Source of the DNA: Vitellaria paradoxa
Taxonomy: Eukaryota > Streptophyta > Magnoliopsida > Ericales > Sapotaceae
DNA: 64,000 nucleotides
Assembly: GCA_019916065.1 (NCBI GenBank)
Contig: CM034238.1
Span: forward strand, 744,001 to 808,000
Direction of reading: 5' to 3'
In this document: piece after piece, positions 34,692 to 44,136 of the stretch
How the letters are laid out: each line of letters begins with the position of its first letter
Position numbering within the stretch: the stretch's first letter is position 1
Notes under the pieces: model-generated
The model's input: only the letters and a program-made list of their open reading frames with translations
Told to the model about the DNA's origin: nothing
Database searches by the model: none
Program-made: the position numbers and the translations under genes

Positions 34692-37013
34692 CTACAACGG
34701 ATCTAATTGGGTAACCACCACGGGGCTCCGAACCACATGCTTTCCATCGGACCAAGAAAGTGACCCGAACACTGCACCCGAGTCATCCAACACCAGGTTC
34801 TTGCTGTCCACCGTCACGGTCACAGCATAGCTGAGCTTCCTTACTCTCTCCGAGAACACAAGCTTCGCCGGTTTGACTGTCACCGTCACCCCCTTGGGCG
34901 CCTCAACCTTCACTCTGTAAACCGAGTTTGTCGGGCCAACATTGGTGGCTGTCCGAATCAAGGTCTTGCTCGATGTCCCTGCTGCTGAGCTCGAAAACAA
35001 CGCAGCAATCGAGGGATAGTTTAGATTCTCCGGCGACGGCCGTTTCTTTGGACAATTCACAGGGGATCGCGTGATCACCTGAATTGTCTTTGGGTTATAC
35101 CCAATTGAGCATAGAAAGCTAACATAATCATCGTTTGTGATATCATATACGAGCCCTGGATCCATGGCGAGATCGAGATTGAGATGTCCTGCTCCAAAAT
35201 CGTAAGGGGTGGATGGTTTTCCGGTGGACTCATCAATCATGGCTTGGAACCGGTTGTCAGTGATACTAGCAGTTGTCATCATGGCGGACCTAATCGCCGC
35301 AGGGCTCCAATCTGGGTGTGCGGATTTAAGCAAAGCCGCGGCGCCGCCTACATGAGGACAAGCCATGGACGTTCCAGACAGAATGTTGAATTCTGATTTG
35401 CGGGTATCAGATTCCAATCCTGTTGGACCAACCGCGTCGGTCCAGGCAGCCAAAATGTTCACACCAGGAGCTATCAAGTCGGGTTTCAAGATCTCCGGGT
35501 TCAACCCATTCGGTCCTCTCCCCGAGAATGAGGCCACCACTGGTGCCGGTTTGATTCCAATGACGGTACCTCTGAAGTTAATAGTGGCCGTCGCTTGTGA
35601 AGACGATTCAATGTAGGACTTGATTGCGTCGCCTTCATCAGCACCAACTGCACAGGCAGGGATAAGATGAGCGTCGCCAACTAAACCTTCACCGTTCGAA
35701 ATGCCATTGGCGAGAATCATTCCCACACCGCCAGCCTTCTTCACCACCAGCCCTTTGGCAACTCGAGGATTGCTTCCACGATCGCAGATGACGATTTTAC
35801 CCCTTACAACGTTGGGGTCTAGCGAATTCTCCATACACAGCTGAGCAGAGAGTATCCCCGATTTACCAGGATAAACCAAAGGGTACATTTTTCCACTCAA
35901 AGGCAGTCCGGCATATAGGGACACGCCAGTCAACTTGCGTCCGTCGCCGAGAATTATATCTGCAGGGAAATCCCGATCAATTGTGCCAGCTCCGACCGTC
36001 GTAAGCCACGGCGAGAGGTTCGTGACAGACATTCCATTTGGACCGTCATTTCCACCAGAGGATGACACAAAAACTCCCCTTGAAACGGCGCCGTAAGCCC
36101 CAATCGCAATTGGATCGAGATAGTATGGTGAGGAAATACCATCGCCGCCACCGATTGATATCGAGATGACATCGACACCGTCGCTGACGGCGGTATCAAA
36201 TGCGGCGAGAATATCAGAATCGAAGCATCCAGAGTTCTTCCAGCAAACTTTGTACACAGCCAATCGAGCTTTTGGAGCAACGCCTTTGGCTACGCCGGCA
36301 GCATAACCAGACATGCTAGCCCGAAACGAGTAACGCCCAGCGGCTGTAGATGCAGTGTGAGTGCCGTGGCCGTCAGCGTCTCTCGGCGATAGGAACTCAA
36401 CTGTCTCGTTGATTCCGCCGCCGATTCCTCCGCCGAACCTCCCCGCCGCTTCATGGCCTTTAGAGAAGAAACGAGCTCCGATAATCTTCTTATTACAATT
36501 CTTCGAAGTGAACTTGGGTCCGGTCTGACAAATGCCCTTCCAGCTTCTCGGAATGGGACCGAGATTTAGATCGGAGAAGCTCCGGCGCTCGGGCCAAATT
36601 CCGGTATCAAGCACCCCAACAATAACGTCGGATCCGTAATTGGCCTCGGACCAGAGACCGCGCTGGTTTCTGAGGCCCAGAAACTGGGGGGACCGAGTGG
36701 TGTGGAGTTGCCTCCGGCGGTCCTCGAAGGCGGCTAGAACAGAAGGATGTTGGAGCACAATAGAGGCTTGAGCGCGAGTCAGAACAGCGGAGAAGCCATG
36801 GAAAACGGTGTCGTACACATGGAGGATGCTTACAGGGTCAGCGAACTCGGAGCTGTACCAATGGTAGTGAGTGGGGAAGATGGAGGGCTTAGCGAACCTG
36901 TCGACTCGAACTAGGTAAGTTTTCACCGTCCGATCAGCTGAAATAGCTGGGATGGGAATGATGAAGAAGCAGAGAGAGCAAAGCAGAGCTGCTTTGCAGA
37001 GAAGCGAAGCCAT
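34692..37013 (-). CDS. SBT1.6: Subtilisin-like serine protease, SBT1.6 type
   Basis: An intronless 773-codon frame starting at an ATG. It has a signal peptide (about residues 1-26), an I9 propeptide (about 31-105, ending near the usual TTRSPQFLGL) and an S8 catalytic domain. The catalytic set is D136 (in VGVLDTGIWPE), H216 (in DADGHGTHT), oxyanion N322 (in SSSGGNDGP) and S549 (in LSGTSMACPH). A protease-associated (PA) insertion lies around 375-475, with KIVICDRG and AGGVGMILANG. A fibronectin-III-like C-terminal domain follows from about residue 665. Such proteases are secreted to the plant cell wall and mature by removal of the propeptide. The FPTHYHWYS, SFSDLNLGPIP and GVKGVAPKAR-like blocks are particularly close to Arabidopsis SBT1.6. 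No intron is normal for this group, and no lesions are visible. The physiological substrate is unknown. Confidence 0.97.
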   Translation of the reverse strand: MASLLCKAALLCSLCFFIIPIPAISADRTVKTYLVRVDRFAKPSIFPTHYHWYSSEFADPVSILHVYDTVFHGFSAVLTRAQASIVLQHPSVLAAFEDRRRQLHTTRSPQFLGLRNQRGLWSEANYGSDVIVGVLDTGIWPERRSFSDLNLGPIPRSWKGICQTGPKFTSKNCNKKIIGARFFSKGHEAAGRFGGGIGGGINETVEFLSPRDADGHGTHTASTAAGRYSFRASMSGYAAGVAKGVAPKARLAVYKVCWKNSGCFDSDILAAFDTAVSDGVDVISISIGGGDGISSPYYLDPIAIGAYGAVSRGVFVSSSGGNDGPNGMSVTNLSPWLTTVGAGTIDRDFPADIILGDGRKLTGVSLYAGLPLSGKMYPLVYPGKSGILSAQLCMENSLDPNVVRGKIVICDRGSNPRVAKGLVVKKAGGVGMILANGISNGEGLVGDAHLIPACAVGADEGDAIKSYIESSSQATATINFRGTVIGIKPAPVVASFSGRGPNGLNPEILKPDLIAPGVNILAAWTDAVGPTGLESDTRKSEFNILSGTSMACPHVGGAAALLKSAHPDWSPAAIRSAMMTTASITDNRFQAMIDESTGKPSTPYDFGAGHLNLDLAMDPGLVYDITNDDYVSFLCSIGYNPKTIQVITRSPVNCPKKRPSPENLNYPSIAALFSSSAAGTSSKTLIRTATNVGPTNSVYRVKVEAPKGVTVTVKPAKLVFSERVRKLSYAVTVTVDSKNLVLDDSGAVFGSLSWSDGKHVVRSPVVVTQLDPL

Positions 37014-37107
37014 GGGGGAGCGCAGAGCGAGTGCGTTGAGAGAGTGATGATGAGACTTGACAGTGTTCGCCGACAGAGATGGACTGATATAGGAGGGATT
37101 ATTGACT

Positions 37108-37275
37108 CCGTACGAAATTAAACAAAATAAAATAAAATTTTATAAATTTTTATAAATATAAATTATAAAATAATAAAATTTAAATTCTTTACTTATTATA
37201 CAAATTATGAGATATTTATTTTTTATAATTTTATTTTATTTTATACATTTTTATATAATTCCAAACACATTCCTT
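37108..37275. mobile_element. AT-rich palindromic MITE just upstream of the subtilase
   Basis: It closely matches 38286-38452 by eye (roughly nine of ten bases), sharing AACAAAATAAAATAAAATTT at the left and TTTATATAATTC(C/T)AAACACATT at the right. The ends are mutually inverted. It starts about 95 bp upstream of the protease ATG, so it must overlap or abut the core promoter. Confidence 0.75.
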
Positions 37276-38285
37276 CCTTTGTCCGTTTCAAATTTTTTAA
37301 TAAATTATTTGATTTTTTTTAAAAGGTATAAATTATTTGATTTGATTAAAAAACAATACTAGGATTTTTATGTACCATCCACAATTAATATGATTTTGTC
37401 CTTTATGAACTTTTTAAGGAAGCAGAATAATTAAATTAATAATATTAGTGTTCTGCGTTTGGATTTTTTTTTTTTTTATTAGTAAGGTATTGTTAATGGA
37501 TTTGCGGATACTCGCTAAGCTTAACAAATTTATGCCTTGTAATAATCTCTCTCAGTAACAAAATAGTACCCAAAAATATTTATTAAGAATGTGTTTTCAT
37601 TAGTTCTTAATGGATGTCTTGAGTATTAATTAATAAATGCATATTAATAATGAGTTATGTAAATAATTAAAATTTATACTTTGATTAATAATTTATTTTG
37701 TTTATTTATGTTTGCTTTAGTAAGAAAAAATTAATTTTTTATTTGTAACTTTTTTTTTATTTTATATGATTTTTTACCAAAGTTAAATTTTTATTTAAAA
37801 ATTTTAATTTTTAAATGTATTAACCTCATTCATAAAAAAATCAAAAAGTTCATATTGGTAATGGGTAAAAATTATAAAAAAAAAATAACAGAAAAATAAT
37901 TTTTTTATTTTTTAACTTTTATCCAAATAGACCGTGAATTTTTTAATTTTTTACGAATACATTTAACACAATTAAAAATTATAATTTAAAAAAAATACAT
38001 TTCAATAGAAAAAGTCACAAAAAATAAAAAATTTAAAAGAAAAAAAAATTATTTTTAATAGTAAAACGCAGCTTTAGTAAATACAAGTATTCACTTTTTA
38101 TCTTTTTAACAACCCCCCTGAAGGAGAGTTGTTAACAGAAACTAAATACAGAAAGGAGTCACTTTCTTTAATTTGCCATTACGACAGATTTTAATTCAGA
38201 CTCTGTGATTATTAAATATTCTGCTACCTTTTTTTTTCTTAACTCAATTTTAAATATTCTGCCGCATTTTGTAAATAAAATAAGT
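37276..38285. other. AT-rich spacer
   Basis: No gene is seen. It consists mostly of A/T runs and may include older repeat debris. Confidence 0.5.
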
Positions 38286-38452
38286 TTCGTTTGGAGTGTA
38301 ACAAAATAAAATAAAATTTTATAAATTTTTACAAATATAAATTATAAAATAATAAATTTTAAATTTTTCATTCATTATATAAATTACGAGATATTTATTT
38401 TTATAATTTTATTTTATTTTATACACTTTTATATAATTCTAAACACATTTAC
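38286..38452. mobile_element. AT-rich palindromic MITE, second copy
   Basis: Same family as 37108-37275. This copy keeps a longer left end (TCGTTTGGAGTGTAACAAAA). Its right end is TTTATATAATTCTAAACACA. Confidence 0.75.
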
Positions 38453-39070
38453 AGTACAAGCCCCTCTCAAGATTGGGAGACAGCATTCAAAGGATGGTAA
38501 AACTGACAAATAATAATAATAATAATAATAACAATAAAAGCTTTTATTCCTTCCTATCCAATGGATGATTTGAAGAGGGCTAGGCCCACGCGCGGGGAAT
38601 ACGTCCATCAAATTCACTTCACACTGCATTATAGTACCAACCATAGGTTAGGATGGAAATAATGCCACGCTTACAACTAACACTTATATTTATATTTATA
38701 TTCTGTTAATTTTTATTTATCATTATTTATAATTATCAATATATTTAATTTAAAATTATTACAATTATTAAACATTTGTAATGATCAAAATGACATTATT
38801 TTTATAATTATAATAATTTTAAATTAAGTATACTAATTATTACAGGTAACGACCAATACCAAAGCGTAAACGTAACATTTTTACCAGGATAGCAGGGAAA
38901 AAAAAAAAAAAGAAAGGGATTAAGATGAGTTAACTGACCATCCTTTGCCACGTGTATATGACACATTCATTGCGCCACACACCAAAAAATAAACAGGAAA
39001 CAATCCTCATGAAAATTGTACGTCAAATTCATATTTTCAAAAAATAGAAAAATATGTAAAAACTAATAAA
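38453..39070. other. Intergenic spacer
   Basis: Contains a short AAT trinucleotide tract near 38508-38530. No gene is recognised. Confidence 0.5.
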
Positions 39071-39430
39071 AGGTTCGTTTAGAGTAAAAAAAAAGATAAA
39101 TTGAGATAAAATGTAGTTTAAAATTAATTTTGGTGTCCTTTTTTTAAAAATATCGCAAACCGTAGGAACGGTTTTCCAAATCTATTTCTACGGATTCAAA
39201 AAAAATTTAAAAAAATAACGATAATGGTACTCATTTGAAAGTTTTCGACACAAAAAAATGTGATTGTATAAAAAATTTACAAATTCGGTTAACCTATTTT
39301 TAGATTTTTTTTATTTTTTAGCAAAATATTAAAATTTTTTGAAATTAGTGATGGCAGAAAAATTAAAAGTAGAAGAGTTGTTAGAGATTTATAGAGTTTT
39401 TTTGGAGATTTTGTTTACTCCAAATGAGCC
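39071..39430 (+). mobile_element. MITE, GTTTGGA family, copy on + strand
   Basis: Terminal inverted repeats GGTTCGTTTAGAGTAAA (left) and the complement of GGCTCATTTGGAGTAAA (right). The interior matches 20526-20882, including CGTAGGAACGGTTTTCCAAATC and GGTACTCATTTGAAAG. About 360 bp, non-coding. Confidence 0.8.
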
Positions 39431-41915
39431 AAAGAGTCCACAAGTTTTTTATGCTCGGACCAAAAAAAAAAAACAATTAAAAGAACTAAGTTAATAAAAT
39501 TATAAAAATAAATTAATAAAATTATATAAAAGAATTTAAAAATAATTCTATTAAAGTCTCATCTAACACCAGATGCCCAAAACAATAAATAGAAATAAAT
39601 GAGGTTACAACTTTAATAAATTTATACTGTTTGAAGGAGCAAAATTAGTAAAACAAAATTATTCTTCAAACAAAATTAGTAAAACAAAATTATTTTTTAA
39701 TGTTTTAAGTGGTTGATAAAATATCAAAAATTAGTGTTTTGCTTGCACAATAAATTGTCAACATATCAAATTTTGTTCGTAGGTGAGGAATACAATGATC
39801 ATTTCGCTTTTAATTCAATTAAAATGTTACTAAAATTTTTATAAAATATACAAAAAATTAATAAAAATTATTAAAAATCACTAAAAAATATCAAAATTTT
39901 TATTAAATATCTAAAAAGTACCAAAAATTATTATTATTATTATTTTTACTTGTTTATTAACTATACCAAAAATTGTACCTACCAAGTGTTACGGGACCAA
40001 CTCCCGAAATTGAATATAAAAATAATGTAAAATTGCGTTGGAGAATCAGGAATTAACACGTGCCGCAAAGGCGCGCGTGGTTCAGTGTTTGCGTTTGGCA
40101 AGGCTGCTGCTTTACCGAAAGCAGGCAACATGACAGGTATGTCGCAGACTTTGAAAAGCTTTCTGTTCGCATGTAAACCAAATTAAGTTTTTACCTTCAT
40201 CTCAAGGGTTAATAAGGTATCAACGTGGAGCAATGATTGAGAGGCCCCCCGTTCGTTTGATCCAACGGTGAAGATCTCCTAGGGGTGCATCGATTCTCCT
40301 TTGCGGTGGACATGTAATTATTTCCGCCTCTCGAGCCAGGTCCCAAGGGGATTGGGGGCAAAACCGGTGCTTTCAAGCACGGTGCATATCCGGTACTTGT
40401 TAAATATAATTTTTAATTGATAATAATAGTTATAATTTGTTTAAATCATCTGGATCATTATATTTTATTTTGAAATCAATGATTAATGTTTACGCCAATC
40501 CTGTCCGGTGCATTTAATGCACCGAATCTGCCCCCGATCCGGTCCCAAGTCATCTGTTGTTGACATCATCGTCACCTTGCCCATTTTTGCGCTAAGTCAC
40601 TAAATTTTGGGTAATTTTTTTTATAAAAAATTATTGATTGAAATTTTTTATGCCTTAAGTAAAATATTAATATTTTTTAATAAATTTTTTTGTTATTTGG
40701 TAAAATATTAGTAAATTTTTAGTATGATTTTGTAAAAAAAAAATAGTATAAGTTTAAAAAGTTGCCAATCAAGCAAGGATTGGGAGGAGGTTTAGTCTGT
40801 AAAAAAAAACTAAAGTTTTACAAAAGTAAATTTTTTTTGTAATTTGAAACGTACAAAATTATTTTCAAATAATGGTTCGATATTTGTGTTTGATTTTATA
40901 TAAATTGTTAAAAATTATATAAAATGAAACGTGACAAAATTTTAGTTAGGAGTCTTGAAAACTTTTAGAAATTTGTGAAATTTTTTGGCAGTTCAACTTT
41001 TTTAGAAATATGCCAAAATCTGTTAGAACGTAGTATAATAGTTTGTTTCAAGGGATTTTGAAAATTTTTTTTTAAAAATGAAAATTTTTGGAGTTAAAAA
41101 AAGTTGAATTGAATTTGGTTAAAGCTTCAAATGATCCCTAAAAATTATTATTAAAATTTTGGCAACCAACAAGTTCAAAAAGTAAAAATTTTCACTTTTG
41201 TGATACTGAGGTTTAATTTAGGAGGAAAAAATTAACTTTTTTGTAATTAACTACTAAAACATTAACGTTTTTTTGGTGTTTAGAAAATAGAAAAAATAAA
41301 TTTTTAGTTGTTAATTTTTTAATTTTTTATTAACTTGATATTTTTTTCTTTATTTTTTAAAAAAATTTAAAATGAAAGAGGGTACTTTTAATCATTCAAA
41401 CAAAAAAAATAAATAAATAAACTGAGTAGCGAGAAACAAATTTTTATTTTTATTTTTATTTTTTTGATAAGTAACAAATTTTTAACTAGTGTTGCCATAT
41501 ATAAGCCTCAACATACTTGAGCCCAACTTTTTTTTAGTAACCTTTTTCTTATATAAAATTTATAGGTGTTTATACTTAATTAATTCAAATCATTAATTTT
41601 TATGATATGACTGAATTTTAATTATTTATTGCAAAATATTTATTATTTATTTCTTATTATAATTATTTTTTTAAAATTACTCTTATCAATTAAATTTTTA
41701 TTTATAATAATTAATTACACGTCTTTCATACGTTTATTTTTTTATCAATTATAAACTTAAATATACGTTATAATTATGTGTTCCACTCGAAAGGCATTTA
41801 TATTTTTGGAAGTCGAAATTGCCCTGACAACGAGGCTGGTTGTTTATGCTGCAAATAATCTTTTAATTAATCAAACGCCTTTAGCGTGGCCTAACGTTAA
41901 AGTGGACATTCATAA
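39431..41915. other. Intergenic spacer
   Basis: No gene is supported. 40020-40560 is GC-richer than its surroundings but has no convincing open frame or RNA gene. The remainder is AT-rich with many short A/T tracts. Confidence 0.5.
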
Positions 41916-42188
41916 GGGTTCAAGGGAGCTGCAGCGAATAAATTTACTGCAGGATCTGTAGTGAAAAGTGAAAAGTTAAAAATTATTTACACTTAATTTA
42001 ATAGTTGTAATTTATTTTAATTAAATTTATTTTCAAAATAAAAATTAAAGTTTGAAAATTTTAATTAGAGCACAATTAATGTGAAATATTAAAGATCACG
42101 TGTCATTAAAGTGTAAAAAAATCTTAATCGTCCGTTTCTCTGCCGCAGCTCCTACAGTGATTTTGTTCACTGCAGCCCCCTTAAACCC
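41916..42188. mobile_element. MULE-type MITE, copy 1
   Basis: About 273 bp, with terminal inverted repeats of about 35 bp beginning GGTTCAAGGG on the left and, inverted, GGTTTAAGGGGGCTGCAGTG on the right. It is flanked by TTCATAAG (8 bp, 9 with one mismatch). Long TIRs and a 9-bp-type duplication are typical of Mutator-like elements. No transposase is present. Confidence 0.7.
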
Positions 42189-42299
42189 TTCATAAGCCAC
42201 CTAAAACATAAAAGAACCACAGGAAAAAGCTCGGGTTCCAGGGGCTACAGTAAATAAATCCACTGCAAGGGCTGCAGTGGTAAAATGAAGGGCTGAGAT

Positions 42300-42926
42300 T
42301 AGGGATGTCAAATATACCCGTACCCGGTGGATACCCGCTTCACCCGCCCCGTTCGGGGAGGGTATGGGGATGTTAATAGCGGGGACGGGGACGGGTATGG
42401 AGATTTAAAATGTTACCCGCACGGGTATGGGGACGGGGACGGGTATGGTAGTCTCCACCCCGCCCCGTACCCGTTTAAATATTTTTTTGTTAATTTTGTT
42501 AGTGTGGTGACTCTTTTAGAAGTCCCACATCGGTTTCTCACAAAGAAGTGAAGGTCTTGTGAGGTAATAAATAAAGACCACTTCGTCTTTGGTTAAGTGC
42601 ATCAGTCAAAGTCAAATATTATATATATATTTTTAATTTTTATTTAATATATATATGTAATATATTTTTTTATTTAATAAATATAATATTTATAATAATT
42701 TTAAATATTTATTTTATACATATAATATATAATTTGTAATAATTAATATCTTTCGCGGGTAAACGGGGACGGGGATGGGGAATTCATTATTTTGTGGAGG
42801 CGGGTGTGGGGAAAATTTTTTTCCCCGAAACGGGGATGGGGACGGGGACGGGTAAGGGTATTACTAAACGGGGACGGGGACGGGAAAGGTCATACCCGCC
42901 CCATACCCGCCCCGTTGACATCCCTA
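42300..42926. mobile_element. hAT-type MITE nested in the MULE-type MITE
   Basis: It begins TAGGGATGTCAA and ends with the exact inverted copy TTGACATCCCTA, and is flanked by a perfect 8-bp duplication GCTGAGAT (42292-42299 and 42927-42934), the hallmark of hAT elements. Both subterminal regions carry many GGGGACGGG/ACCCGCC units in opposite orientation, around an AT-rich core. Glycine/aspartate-rich open frames over these repeats are low-complexity artefacts. No transposase is encoded. Confidence 0.9.
42499..42610 (+). repeat. LTR-like segment inside the hAT MITE
   Basis: TGTTAGTGTGGTGACTC...GTCCCACATCGGTTTCTCAC...CTTGTGAGGTAATAAATAAAG resembles, in order, the 5' part of the copia LTR at 59776-60176 read on its coding strand (TGTTAATGTGGTGGCTC, GTCCCACATTGG, CTTGTGAGGTTATAAATAAAG). 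It could be a captured LTR start or a shared promoter-like word set. Confidence 0.5.
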
Positions 42927-43404
42927 GCTGAGATTCATTTTTACTTTAATAATACGTGACTTTTTACATTCTCTATTAATTGTGTTTCAATCAAATTTTT
43001 TTAACTTTTATTTTTATTTTGAAAATAATTTTAATTAAATTAAATTAGAACCATTCGATTAAAAATAATTAAATCTCAACCTTTGATTTTTTATTGTAAC
43101 CCTACAATAAATTTCTTCACTGCAGCCCCGGAACCAAAAAGCTCTGCTATGCGGTTTTGGTCGGTTGGTAGGTCAATTAACTTTGGATTGGGAGGACTCA
43201 CGTTGCTTTTTGATACTAACCCCGCGATAACCGTCTGATTAGAATTCAACAATTCACGAAATAAATAAATTTAAATACTTGATGTTGATTATTTTCATCA
43301 AATACTTAATACTGAACATTTATTTTTCCCTACGTACCATCTGGTCTTTTAAAAACTTATTTTTCAATGGGTCGTTGTCGAATACAGACATCTAAAAGCG
43401 AGCC

Positions 43405-43762
43405 CCCTCTTTAGACTAAGATAAAATTTTAAAAAATTTTATAAACTTCTAAGAATTCTTCTATCTTTAATTTTTTCACCATCACTAATTTTAAAAAATT
43501 TTAATATTTCACTAAAAAAAATAAAAAAATATGAAAGTAGGTTAATCGAATGTGTAAATTTTTTATACAATCATATTCTTCTTGTCGAAAGCTTTCAAAC
43601 GAGTACTATTGTCGCTATTTTTTGTGAAGTTTTTTGAATCCGTGGAAATAGATTTTGAAAACCATTCTCACGGTTTATAACTTTCAAAAAAAACGCCGTC
43701 AAAATTAATTTTAAACCATATTTTATCTCAATTTATTTTATTTTTTCTTATTTCAAACGGGA
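43405..43762 (-). mobile_element. MITE, GTTTGGA family, copy on - strand
   Basis: The complement matches 20526-20882 and 39071-39430. It contains the inverse of GGTACTCGTTTGAAAG and of CGATTAACCTACTTTCA. The right end is TTATTTCAAACGG, as expected for a reversed copy. Confidence 0.75.
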
Positions 43763-44091
43763 TTTTATTATCTTTCGTTTTAAGATTGAACAGGTAATAG
43801 CAGATATCAATGCATTAAGATAATGCCCGAATTTGTTGCAAAAATGAAACTTGAGTTACTTTTGTATTTATGAATTTACAAATTAAAAGATTTGGTAGTA
43901 ATTATTTAATTAAGGAGAATTAATAAAATATAATATTGTTAGTTTAATGTAATGGTTTTATGAAGTATATTTGAAATCATCACAAACAAAGTATTTTATT
44001 TGAAATTTTTTGTAATAATGACTCCACTATGTTAATAAGTATTGGCACCACTACTTTAATAGTAATCATTAGTATTTATTAAAATAAAAAA

Positions 44092-44136
<45 letters not shown>

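Larger units (their letters stand above)
42234..43135. mobile_element. MULE-type MITE, copy 2, interrupted by a hAT MITE
   Basis: The left end GGTTCCAGGGGCTACAGT and the right end, inverted, GGTTCCGGGGCTGCAGTG match each other and copy 1. Flanks share AAAAAGCTC (9 bp), with one extra G on the left. Removing the inserted hAT element and its duplication leaves about 267 bp, the size of copy 1. It lies about 45 bp from copy 1. Confidence 0.7.

Noticed and set aside
35184..36280. Additional open frames of 70-108 codons within the subtilase
   Set aside because: Overlap a clearly intact catalytic protease frame; no independent evidence.
42327..42551. Glycine/aspartate-rich frame with GYGDGDGYG repeats
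   Set aside because: It is a translation of the GGGGACGGG subterminal repeats of the hAT MITE.
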